DNA of 13,406 nt, taken from the NCBI GenBank assembly GCA_028803175.1, contig JARBCG010000160.1, positions 1 to 13,406 on the forward strand, in the 5' to 3' direction. The notes below the pieces were generated by a model that was not told the DNA's origin, searched no databases, and was given only the letters and a program-made list of their open reading frames with translations. Every line of letters begins with the position of its first letter. Within the stretch, counting starts at the first letter, position 1. Positions 7,404 through 13,406 of the stretch are shown here, piece by piece. A program made the position numbers and the translations under genes. This DNA is from Wolbachia sp. (GTDB taxonomy: Bacteria > Pseudomonadota > Alphaproteobacteria > Rickettsiales > Anaplasmataceae).

Positions 7404-9842
7404 ATGAACATTGAATGCACTGTGAATTCTGATTATATTGCATTACCAATATTACCTTTAAGAGATGTGGTAATTTTTCCAAGTATGATGGTGCCATTGT
7501 TTATAGGTAGAGAAAAGTCTATCAATGCACTAGAGTACGCAATAAGTCACAGTAATACCAAAATTTTTCTTGTTGCACAACGAGACGGATCTATTGATAA
7601 CCCAGAATCATCAGATCTTTATGAAGTAGGTGTATTAGCAAATATTATACAACCATTAATAAAATTACCTGATAATGCAGTAAAAGTTGTAATTCAAGGA
7701 GTAAGAAGGGGAAGGATCACAGAATATGTTAGTTCTACTGGTTTACTACAAGCTAGTGTAGAACTTAAGAGTGATGAACACGAAGAAGATGACGTTGATT
7801 TAGAAGCTTTAAGGCGGTCTGTTATAGATGCATTTGATAATTGGAGCAAACTAAACAAAAAAAATCAGCCTGAGGTTATAGTTAATCCTGTTGATCACAT
7901 CAAAGACGTGGATCAACTTGCAGATACTATAGCCTCATATTTAAATATAAAAATATCAGATAAACAAAGCATTCTTGAATCTTATGATTTAAAAGAAAGA
8001 TTAAAAAAGGTTTTTGCTTTAACTGAGCGAGAAATAAGCATTTTGAATGCACAAAACCGTCTATATAAAACAATTAAATCTCAAGTTGAAAGCACTCAAA
8101 AAGCTTATTACCTTAACGAGCAGTTAAAAGCAATACAAAAAGAGTTAGGAGAATTCGAAAATGGTGACGAAGGAAATGTATTAAATGAATTTGAGAAAAA
8201 AATAGACGAAACACAGCTTTCTCAGGAAGCAAGAGAAAAAGCTACAGCTGACTTGAAAAGATATAAAAAAATGAATCCCATTTCACCCGAAGCTACAGTT
8301 ATATCTAGTTACCTACATTGGCTTCTTGATCTACCGTGGGGGAAGTATAAAGACGCAAAAATTAATCTAAATACCGCTAAAAAAATCTTAGATGAAAATC
8401 ATTACGGTATAGAAAAAGTAAAAGATAGAATAATAGAATTTTTAGCAGTATTGAAAAGAGTAAAGGAGATAAAAGGTCCTATACTTTGTTTAGTTGGGCC
8501 ACCAGGTGTTGGTAAGACTTCTTTAGCTAAATCTATAGCAAGAGCAATAGGTAGAGACTTTGTTCGTATGTCTCTTGGTGGCGTGCGTGATGAGTCAGAA
8601 ATACGTGGACATAGAAAAACTTACATTGGTTCTATGCCTGGTAAAATAATTCAATACATGAAAAAAGCCAATTCGTGTAATCCACTTTTTTTGCTAGATG
8701 AAATAGATAAGATGGGTTCTGACTTACGTGGTAATCCTGCATCTGCATTACTAGAAGTTTTGGATACTGAGCATAACAAGCACTTTACTGACCATTACTT
8801 GGAAGTTGAATTTAATCTTTCAAGTGTAATGTTTGTAGCTACAGCAAATAGTTTAAACTTACCACATCCTTTACGCGATAGAATGGAAATTATACAATTA
8901 TCTGGTTATGCCGAAGATGAAAAAGTTAACATTGCTACACATCATCTTATTCCAAAGCTAAAGAAGGAGCATGGTTTACATAAAAACGAGTGGAGGATAG
9001 CTAATGATGCATTATATAGGCTTATACGTTTATACACACGTGAAAGTGGTGTACGTAGTATGGAAAAGGAGCTTGCAAAACTAATGAGAAAAGCAGTGAA
9101 AAAGATATTAACTGACAAAAACAAGAAAATATCTGTAGAAGTTGATAATTTACAGGATTATTTAGGAGTACGTAAACATACCTTTGGTATTGCAGGAGAT
9201 GAAGATTTAATAGGTGTGGTAACTGGGCTTGCTTATACTGAAACAGGTGGTGATATTTTAATGGTAGAATCAGTTCTAATTCCAGGAAAAGGAGAAATAA
9301 AGTATACAGGAAAGCTTGGAGAAGTTATGCAGGAGTCTATAAAGGCTGCATATAGTTATATTAGATCAAATTGTTTATCTTTCGGCATCAAACCTGAGAA
9401 ATTTCAAAATAATGACATACACTTGCATGTACCTGAGGGCGCTGTACCAAAAGATGGTCCTTCTGCTGGTGTTGCAGTATGTACATCTATCGTTTCTCTT
9501 ATGACAAATATACCAGTAAATAAGTGTGTTGCTATGACAGGTGAAGTGACATTGCGTGGTAGAATTTTAGCTATCGGAGGTCTGAGGGAAAAGCTGCTTG
9601 CTGCGCTGAGAGGATCAATCGAAACTGTAATCATACCAAGCGAAAATGAAAAAGATATGCAAGAAATTCCAACTAATATTAAAGAAGGAGTTAATGTAGT
9701 TTTTGCTAAGAATGTTGATGAAGTTATAAAGGTTGCTCTAATACAGCCCACTGCTCCAATTGAAAGTACTTATCAGAGCAATAAGTCCTCCTCTATAGAA
9801 AAAGATGATACTTTCCCTACGTTAGAAACACTCAAGCATTAG
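7404..9842 (+). CDS. lon: ATP-dependent protease Lon (LonA)
   Basis: Lon is a homohexameric AAA+ serine protease that degrades misfolded and short-lived regulatory proteins in the cytoplasm. The 812-residue protein has the N-terminal substrate domain (about 10-210, opening L-P-I-L-P-L-R-D-V-V), a coiled region (about 215-290), Walker A G-P-P-G-V-G-K-T (365-372), Walker B F-L-L-D-E-I-D-K (429-436), and the C-terminal protease domain from about 590. The catalytic dyad is S687 (D-G-P-S-A-G) and K730 (L-R-E-K-L-L-A-A). The last 30 residues are a polar tail without conserved motifs. AGGG lies eight bases before the ATG. It starts 26 bases after clpX, so the same transcript is likely. Confidence 0.97.
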   Translation: MNIECTVNSDYIALPILPLRDVVIFPSMMVPLFIGREKSINALEYAISHSNTKIFLVAQRDGSIDNPESSDLYEVGVLANIIQPLIKLPDNAVKVVIQGVRRGRITEYVSSTGLLQASVELKSDEHEEDDVDLEALRRSVIDAFDNWSKLNKKNQPEVIVNPVDHIKDVDQLADTIASYLNIKISDKQSILESYDLKERLKKVFALTEREISILNAQNRLYKTIKSQVESTQKAYYLNEQLKAIQKELGEFENGDEGNVLNEFEKKIDETQLSQEAREKATADLKRYKKMNPISPEATVISSYLHWLLDLPWGKYKDAKINLNTAKKILDENHYGIEKVKDRIIEFLAVLKRVKEIKGPILCLVGPPGVGKTSLAKSIARAIGRDFVRMSLGGVRDESEIRGHRKTYIGSMPGKIIQYMKKANSCNPLFLLDEIDKMGSDLRGNPASALLEVLDTEHNKHFTDHYLEVEFNLSSVMFVATANSLNLPHPLRDRMEIIQLSGYAEDEKVNIATHHLIPKLKKEHGLHKNEWRIANDALYRLIRLYTRESGVRSMEKELAKLMRKAVKKILTDKNKKISVEVDNLQDYLGVRKHTFGIAGDEDLIGVVTGLAYTETGGDILMVESVLIPGKGEIKYTGKLGEVMQESIKAAYSYIRSNCLSFGIKPEKFQNNDIHLHVPEGAVPKDGPSAGVAVCTSIVSLMTNIPVNKCVAMTGEVTLRGRILAIGGLREKLLAALRGSIETVIIPSENEKDMQEIPTNIKEGVNVVFAKNVDEVIKVALIQPTAPIESTYQSNKSSSIEKDDTFPTLETLKH

Positions 9843-9924
9843 AAGAAATTATCTTATACAGTTAAAGATTCAAATTCCCAGAAAGGTAGTTAAGGTTATG
9901 CCAGTAACTTCATGAAATTACTCC

Positions 9925-9953
9925 TTGTTATTTGCACTGTACTACATTAGTAT
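9925..9953 (+). promoter_or_regulatory. Possible purA promoter
   Basis: TTGTTA (9925-9930) and TAGTAT (9948-9953) are 17 bases apart, each with four of six consensus bases. A start near 9960 would leave about 19 bases before the purA ATG. The match is modest. It is plausible because 136 bases separate lon from purA, but read-through from lon is also possible. Confidence 0.3.
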
Positions 9954-9978
9954 TTACATATTAATCCAGAAAATAGTG

Positions 9979-11256
9979 ATGAGTAATATTATAATTGTTG
10001 GCCTGCAATGGGGAGATGAAGGAAAGGGTAAAATAGTAGATTATCTCTCTGAAAATGCAGATGTAGTTGTGAGATTTCAAGGTGGAAATAATGCTGGACA
10101 TACTATCATGATAGATAATGAGGTATATAAACTAAATTTATTACCTTCTGCTGTTTTGAGATCTAATAAAACATCAATTATAGGAAATGGTGTTGCTTTA
10201 GATCCACATGCTCTAATCTCAGAAATAGAATCACTAAAAGCTAAAGGGATAGATATAAATCCTAGCAATTTGATGATGTCTGAAAGTTGCCCTCTTATAT
10301 TAAGTGTACATAAAAATAAGGAAAAGCTATTTGAAGATTTAAATTGGAATCATAAAATTGGTACAACAAATAAGGGTATCGGTCCATGCTATGAAGATAA
10401 AGTTGGAAGAAGGGCTGTACGTCTTTGCGATTTAGAAAATGAAGATGAATTAAACGAAAGAATAGACATTCTTCTGAATTACCACAATGTAATCAGGAAA
10501 GGCTTAAATCATCAAACAATTACAAAGGAAGAAATAATAAAAGAAATTAAGGATATTGCAGAAAAAATTCTGCCGTACAAAAAACCGGTGTGGAAAATAC
10601 TCAATGACCTGATGAAAGAAGGTAGAAAAATAATATTTGAAGGTGCTCAAGGTACATTTTTAGATATTGATCATGGAACATATCCTTTTGTTACTTCTAG
10701 TAATACCGTAGCATCGCAAGCAGTCACTGGTTCCGGGTTGTTTTCAAATATCTATGTTCTTGGAATAGTCAAAGCCTATACAACAAGAGTAGGGAATGGA
10801 CCATTTCCTACCGAACAAAAGAACTCAGTAGGAGACAGTCTATTTACTATAGGTAAAGAACTTGGAACAGTGAGTAATAGAAGAAGGCGTTGTGGATGGT
10901 TTGATGCAGTGTTGGTGCGTCAGGCAGTACAGCTCTCTGGAGTTTCAAGTATTGTATTAACTAAATTAGATATCCTTGACTCTTTTGATATAATTAAAAT
11001 ATGTATTGGATACATACATAAAGACAAAAAATATAATTATTTACCTGCATCACGAACAATACAAGAAGAGCTGGAGCCAATATACGAGGAATTGCCTGGT
11101 TGGAAAGAAGACACACAGGGCACAAGATTTGCTGAAAAATTACCCACTAATTTGACAAATTATATAAGAAGAATAGAAGAATTAATAGGTGTCTCAATTC
11201 ATTCAATTTCAACTAGTCCCAAAAGGGAAGACGTAGTTGTATTAAAAAAGCTTTAA
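9979..11256 (+). CDS. purA: Adenylosuccinate synthetase
   Basis: PurA uses GTP to join IMP and aspartate into adenylosuccinate, the first committed step to AMP. With the ATG at 9979 the protein has 425 residues and starts M-S-N-I-I-I-V-G, as the family does. The catalytic residues are D13 in W-G-D-E-G-K-G-K and H41 in N-N-A-G-H-T. Further motifs are T-T-N-K-G-I-G-P (129-136), G-A-Q-G (222-225), the T-S-S-N-T loop (239-243), V-G-N-G-P-F-P-T-E (271-279), R-R-R-R-C-G-W-F-D (301-309) and T-K-L-D (328-331). The frame extends upstream to a TTG at 9925, but those 18 residues are hydrophobic and unlike the family, so I reject that start. No clear ribosome binding site precedes the ATG. Confidence 0.96.
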   Translation: MSNIIIVGLQWGDEGKGKIVDYLSENADVVVRFQGGNNAGHTIMIDNEVYKLNLLPSAVLRSNKTSIIGNGVALDPHALISEIESLKAKGIDINPSNLMMSESCPLILSVHKNKEKLFEDLNWNHKIGTTNKGIGPCYEDKVGRRAVRLCDLENEDELNERIDILLNYHNVIRKGLNHQTITKEEIIKEIKDIAEKILPYKKPVWKILNDLMKEGRKIIFEGAQGTFLDIDHGTYPFVTSSNTVASQAVTGSGLFSNIYVLGIVKAYTTRVGNGPFPTEQKNSVGDSLFTIGKELGTVSNRRRRCGWFDAVLVRQAVQLSGVSSIVLTKLDILDSFDIIKICIGYIHKDKKYNYLPASRTIQEELEPIYEELPGWKEDTQGTRFAEKLPTNLTNYIRRIEELIGVSIHSISTSPKREDVVVLKKL

Positions 11257-11569
11257 GTTTTTATTAATATTTACTAAAATTCCAATTATACTATCAATCT
11301 TTAATTTTTTGGTAAAAGTACTTGCGTCAATTTAAAATATACTTTATTATGTAAAGTATTATTGTGTCACTAACGTACAGTGTGAGGATTTTATGTTAAA
11401 TCATATGTATAGAAAAGAAATTAAGTGATAGTCAAGTTTAACTGTATCTGTAAATGCGTTAAGTTTTGCTAAAAGAAGTAACGTAGTTGCATATAAGGCC
11501 ATTGCATTTGATAGTTTGCTTATTTCCTAGATAAATATACATTAATTAATATAGTGAAGAGGATATATT
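11257..11569 (+). other. Non-coding stretch between purA and the small membrane ORF
   Basis: These 313 bases hold no long ORF. I see an inverted repeat at 11339-11359 (arms ATACTTTA and TAAAGTAT, loop of five), with no T run after it. There is also an 11-codon ORF at 11393-11428 preceded by AGGA at a good distance, and a possible promoter formed by TTGATA (11508-11513) and a weak TAAATA (11532-11537) 18 bases apart. Nothing else stands out. The repeat could end purA transcription, but that is a guess. Confidence 0.5.
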
Positions 11570-11737
11570 ATGTTTCCTAGTAATACAGCAGATCCACTGG
11601 GTTACCTCCTTAGTTTTTTCACAATATTGGAGTTTACTCTATTTACTTGGCTTTTTTGTTTTCTTCTAATCCATAGTTGGCGTTTTAAACATTGTCATCC
11701 AAATAATATGACGCACGACTGTACGACGTTGTGTTGA
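11570..11737 (+). CDS. Small single-pass membrane protein, unrecognised (55 residues)
   Basis: An ATG at 11570 opens 55 codons ending in TGA (11735-11737). GAGGA at 11559-11563, six bases before the ATG, is a strong ribosome binding site for this window. The protein has a short polar start (M-F-P-S-N-T-A-D-P), a hydrophobic helix at about 11-34 rich in F, L and T with a single internal E, then a basic, Cys/His-containing tail (S-W-R-F-K-H-C-H-P) ending L-C. I do not recognise the family; a loose likeness to YggT-type helices is not enough to name it. Codons for residues 19-39 lie in a segment repeated in inverted orientation past purN, where the frame would end after I-H-S. The native C-terminus is therefore uncertain, and the tail after residue 39 may be run-on. 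Confidence 0.55.
   Translation: MFPSNTADPLGYLLSFFTILEFTLFTWLFCFLLIHSWRFKHCHPNNMTHDCTTLC
11625..11685 (+). repeat. Left copy of the 61-base inverted repeat flanking purN
   Basis: Bases 11625-11679 are identical to the reverse complement of 12476-12530 (55 bases). After one mismatch (g11680 against t12475, which would read A on the same strand) five more bases match. This copy lies inside the small membrane-protein ORF and encodes most of its hydrophobic helix. Beyond the repeat the two sites share nothing obvious. Confidence 0.95.
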
Positions 11738-11762
11738 TAATTTATGTGTCAGCTATGTGTCT

Positions 11763-11818
11763 ACATTAAAGCTTTCTTGTGTTTTGAACGTGCAAAGTAT
11801 GCTGCAGCTACTTAATGT
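11763..11818 (+). promoter_or_regulatory. Imperfect hairpin upstream of purN
   Basis: ACATTAA-AGCT (11763-11773) can pair with AGCT-(AC)-TTAATGT (11806-11818), giving 11 pairs with a two-base bulge and a 32-base loop. It lies 21 bases before the purN start and just after the small ORF. It could be part of a purN leader or the end of the small gene's transcript; no T run follows. Two TATGTGTC copies (11743-11750, 11754-11761) precede it. Confidence 0.25.
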
Positions 11819-11838
11819 CCTAAATTAATTGTGTTACA

Positions 11839-12399
11839 ATGAAAAGGATTAAACTAGGAATACTCATTTCTGGTAGGGGATCAAATATGTACGCTTTGAT
11901 AGCAGCGTGCAAAGATCAAGATTTTCCTGCGGAGGTTGTATGCGTTATAACAAACAACAATGAAGCAACTGGACTTAAATTAGCAGAACAAGCAAAAATT
12001 CCTACATTTATTATTAATGATAAACCACTTGATGCTGATAAGATTGACGGAATACTTATTCAACATAATGTTGATCTAGTTTGTCTTGCCGGGTTTATGA
12101 GAATTCTAAAGGCTGATTTTTTAAGTAAATGGAACAATAAAATCATAAATATTCATCCTTCTTTGCTTCCATCTTTTAAAGGTCTAAATGCTCAAGAGCA
12201 AGCACTAAAGGCCGGTGTAAAAATTACAGGTTGCACAGTGCATTATGTTACTCCTGAAGTTGATGCTGGAGATATAATTGTTCAAGCTGCTGTACCGGTG
12301 CTGCCAAATGATAATGTTCAGAGCCTCTCAGAACGCATTTTATCTGAAGAGCACAGATGTTACGTAGAGGCAATAAGGTTGATAACGAAAGAAAAGTAG
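11839..12399 (+). CDS. purN: Phosphoribosylglycinamide formyltransferase (GAR transformylase)
   Basis: PurN transfers the formyl group of 10-formyltetrahydrofolate to glycinamide ribonucleotide, an early step of purine synthesis. The 186-residue protein starts near the family N-terminus, with I-L-I-S-G-R-G-S-N at 8-16 binding the ribonucleotide phosphate. The folate and catalytic region has A-G-F-M-R-I-L (84-90), N104 and H106 in I-I-N-I-H-P-S-L-L-P-S-F-K-G, and D142 in V-T-P-E-V-D-A-G-D-I-I, matching the known Asn-His-Asp catalytic set. It is complete, though somewhat short for the family. No clear ribosome binding site precedes the ATG. It sits alone between the two arms of a 61-base inverted repeat, with IS remnants beyond. 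Confidence 0.95.
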   Translation: MKRIKLGILISGRGSNMYALIAACKDQDFPAEVVCVITNNNEATGLKLAEQAKIPTFIINDKPLDADKIDGILIQHNVDLVCLAGFMRILKADFLSKWNNKIINIHPSLLPSFKGLNAQEQALKAGVKITGCTVHYVTPEVDAGDIIVQAAVPVLPNDNVQSLSERILSEEHRCYVEAIRLITKEK

Positions 12400-12416
12400 T
12401 GATTCTATTTGCAAAG

Positions 12417-12450
12417 CTGAATTAAATTCAGAGGCGTTGCTGTACCTCTG
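12417..12450 (+). terminator. Overlapping hairpins after purN, weak terminator candidate
   Basis: CTGAAT-taa-ATTCAG (12417-12431) and CAGAGG-(10 bases)-CCTCTG (12429-12450) share CAG at 12429-12431, so only one can form fully at a time. The second is followed by CTTTATTTATCTTT, which is T-rich but not a clean run. Starting 18 bases past the purN stop, it could end the purN transcript. Confidence 0.35.
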
Positions 12451-12469
12451 CTTTATTTATCTTTACTAC

Positions 12470-12530
12470 AAACGTCAACTATGGATTAGAAGAAAACAAA
12501 AAAGCCAAGTAAATAGAGTAAACTCCAATA
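12470..12530 (-). repeat. Right copy of the 61-base inverted repeat flanking purN
   Basis: The minus strand here repeats 55 identical bases of the small membrane ORF (12530-12476), then one mismatch and five matches. In this copy the mismatch turns the Trp codon of the left copy (TGG) into TGA, so the frame would end I-H-S. The copy has no start codon of its own. Its 12530 end abuts, within a base or two, sequence coding for an IS982-type transposase, which suggests the junction was made by a transposition or rearrangement event. Confidence 0.95.
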
Positions 12531-13077
12531 GATTAATCGTTCTAAAACAGAGAGTTTTATGGTATTTTGTGCTACTATTACATTGGTTCTGCGAGAAAGC
12601 AAAAATGACCGGATTTCATACATCGGTGCAACTTTGATCACAGTTTACCACTAAAAAAGGATATCAAGTAAAAAAGTATTCAAATGACTTGTATGACTTG
12701 ACAAAAGAGCAAGAGGCTGGTTCTTTGATTTTGAGCTGCATATAGTCATTAATGAGAGTGGATAAATTCAAAGTGTTGTGCTGAAAACAGAGACTTATGA
12801 CAAAGAGGCTTACTTACCTTTTATTTGAAGATAAAGGATACATAAAAGTGTAGCTTTTTCAAATGCGTTAATACCGCTTAATGGGAAGGTTTTACTCAGA
12901 AAACGATCTATTATTGAGACAGCTTTTGATTATTTAAAAGATAAGTTTAAAATTTAACATTCTCATCATAGATCACCAATTAATTTTTTAGTACACATTA
13001 TATCTACTCTCGTTTTATATTGCTTAAAGAGTAAAAAGCCCATAATCTACTATGTCTGCTTTGTTGGTTATCCATAG
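12527..13077 (+). pseudogene. Decayed IS982-type transposase
   Basis: Three frames together read as an IS982-family DDE transposase lacking its N-terminus. Frame 2 to 12637 gives N-R-L-I-V-L-K-Q-R-V-L and C-E-K-A-K-M-T-G-F; frame 0 from about 12633 gives F-D-H-S-L-P-L-K, like the family's F-I-D-S-T-P-L; frame 1 from 12703 gives G-W-F-F-D-F-E-L-H-I-V-I-N, then L-L-R-K-R-S-I-I-E-T and H-S-H-H-R-S-P-I-N-F. A further frame holds D-K-G-Y-I near 12835. Frame 1 has stops at 12763, 12826, 12832 and 12955 and ends at TAG 13075-13077. At least two frameshifts and four stops make it dead. I see no convincing terminal inverted repeats. Confidence 0.8.
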
Positions 13078-13241
13078 TTGTTGTTGAAAGTGCTTGTGAA
13101 AATGTATACACAACCTCAAACGAGTGTATCTCTTGATAGTATTGAACAGCAGTGTCCATTATATGAGATATATCTTTGATTGGCTTTTCATTAATTACAA
13201 CCAGATAAAGCTGGTGGTTAAAAAAACGCATGTAAAGCAGA
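13078..13241. other. Short interval between two transposase remnants, unassigned
   Basis: On the minus strand an ATG at 13231 opens 75 codons running to 13004; its first 51 or so codons cover this interval and its end lies antisense to the IS982 remnant. The covered part (including N-E-K-P-I-K-D-I-S-H-I and H-S-F-E-V-V-Y-T-F) has a protein-like composition, but I do not recognise it and no ribosome binding site is evident. It may be a fragment of a gene broken by the insertions, or spurious. Confidence 0.3.
13197..13218 (-). repeat. Imperfect hairpin downstream of tnpA, possible IS200/IS605 right end
   Basis: ACAACCAG (13197-13204) pairs with CTGGTGGT (13211-13218) at seven of eight positions around a six-base loop. 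It lies 24-45 bases beyond the TnpA stop on the minus strand. IS200/IS605 elements end in subterminal hairpins recognised by TnpA, so the position fits, but the stem is short and I cannot identify the cleavage site. Confidence 0.3.
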
Positions 13242-13406
13242 TTATGAGTTTAAAAATTCGATGTTAAAATCATTAGAATAGTTATGAGGACTTCCTTGTT
13301 CTTCGATATACTTCTGTACATCTGTAGAATTCACATTGCCAACTGTAACAGCAAAGTATCCTTTTGCCAAAGATGCTGCCCAAAATATCTTTTTCTTAAG
13401 TATTCA
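13242..13406 (-). pseudogene. tnpA: C-terminal end of an IS200/IS605-type TnpA (Y1 transposase), partial
   Basis: Reading from the window edge, the minus strand encodes L-K-K-K-I-F-W-A-A-S-L-A-K-G-Y-F, then V-T-V-G-N-V, then Q-K-Y-I-E-E-Q, and stops at 13244-13242. This is the typical end of the IS200/IS605 HUH transposase, with the catalytic tyrosine in the Y-I-x-x-Q helix. The gene continues beyond 13406. The first in-frame triplet at the edge (13406-13404) reads TGA, so an internal stop or a frameshift is likely just there and the copy is probably dead. No TnpB partner is seen on its downstream side. Confidence 0.75.

Noticed and set aside
9404..9751. 115-codon minus-strand ORF within lon
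   Set aside because: It is antisense to the conserved Lon protease domain; no ribosome site or family resemblance.
9925..9978. Longer purA start at TTG 9925
   Set aside because: The extra 18 residues are unlike any PurA N-terminus, and the family start M-S-N-I-I-I-V-G begins at 9979.
12437..12526. Start of the 66-codon plus-strand ORF at 12437-12637 as transposase N-terminus
   Set aside because: Most of this part is the inverted copy of the small membrane ORF, so its translation is a shadow; only the codons from about 12527 on resemble IS982.
13070..13080. Third copy of an 11-base piece of the repeat (ATCCATAGTTG)
   Set aside because: It is next to the IS982 end and invites a terminal-repeat reading, but 11-base matches are expected by chance in a window this size and the flanks do not extend it.
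1..13406. CRISPR array, rRNA genes, toxin-antitoxin or phage structural genes
   Set aside because: I looked for regularly spaced repeats, rRNA signatures and such genes and saw none.

Overview
The window looks like a chromosomal segment of a Wolbachia-type alphaproteobacterium (Rickettsiales, Anaplasmataceae). The evidence is low GC throughout, single-copy housekeeping genes with Rickettsiales-like sequence, a tRNA gene with no encoded CCA, and decayed insertion sequences of the IS3/IS481, IS982 and IS200/IS605 types beside intact core genes. The genus is inferred from protein character and IS content, not from a database search.

Layout. Positions 1-634 are eroded accessory DNA: the tail of an integrase-core transposase, then an unrecognised pseudogene. 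On the minus strand follow eno (enolase) and obgE (ribosome-assembly GTPase), which overlap by four bases and are probably co-translated, and upstream of them a two-BON-domain lipoprotein of the DolP/YraP type. A tRNA-Leu(UAG) gene with its own promoter is read on the plus strand. Then comes a compact plus-strand protein quality-control block: tig (trigger factor), clpP, clpX, lon. purA follows after a 136-base gap. After purA there is a stretch of about 580 bases that holds one unlisted 55-codon membrane-protein ORF with a good ribosome binding site. purN comes next. The last kilobase is again IS debris: an IS982-type transposase with frameshifts and stops, and the C-terminal end of an IS200/IS605 TnpA on the minus strand, cut by the window edge.

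How the genes work together. Trigger factor meets nascent chains at the ribosome, ClpX unfolds substrates into the ClpP chamber, and Lon degrades misfolded proteins on its own. Obg acts on the large ribosomal subunit. PurA and PurN are two steps of purine biosynthesis, and enolase is central carbon metabolism.

Most notable observation. A 61-base segment, 55 bases of it identical, lies inside the small membrane ORF (11625-11685) and recurs in inverted orientation at 12470-12530, where it abuts the IS982 remnant. The two copies bracket purN. Recombination between them would invert purN and change the C-terminus of the small membrane protein. This may be a scar of past rearrangement or a switch that can still flip; the sequence alone does not decide.
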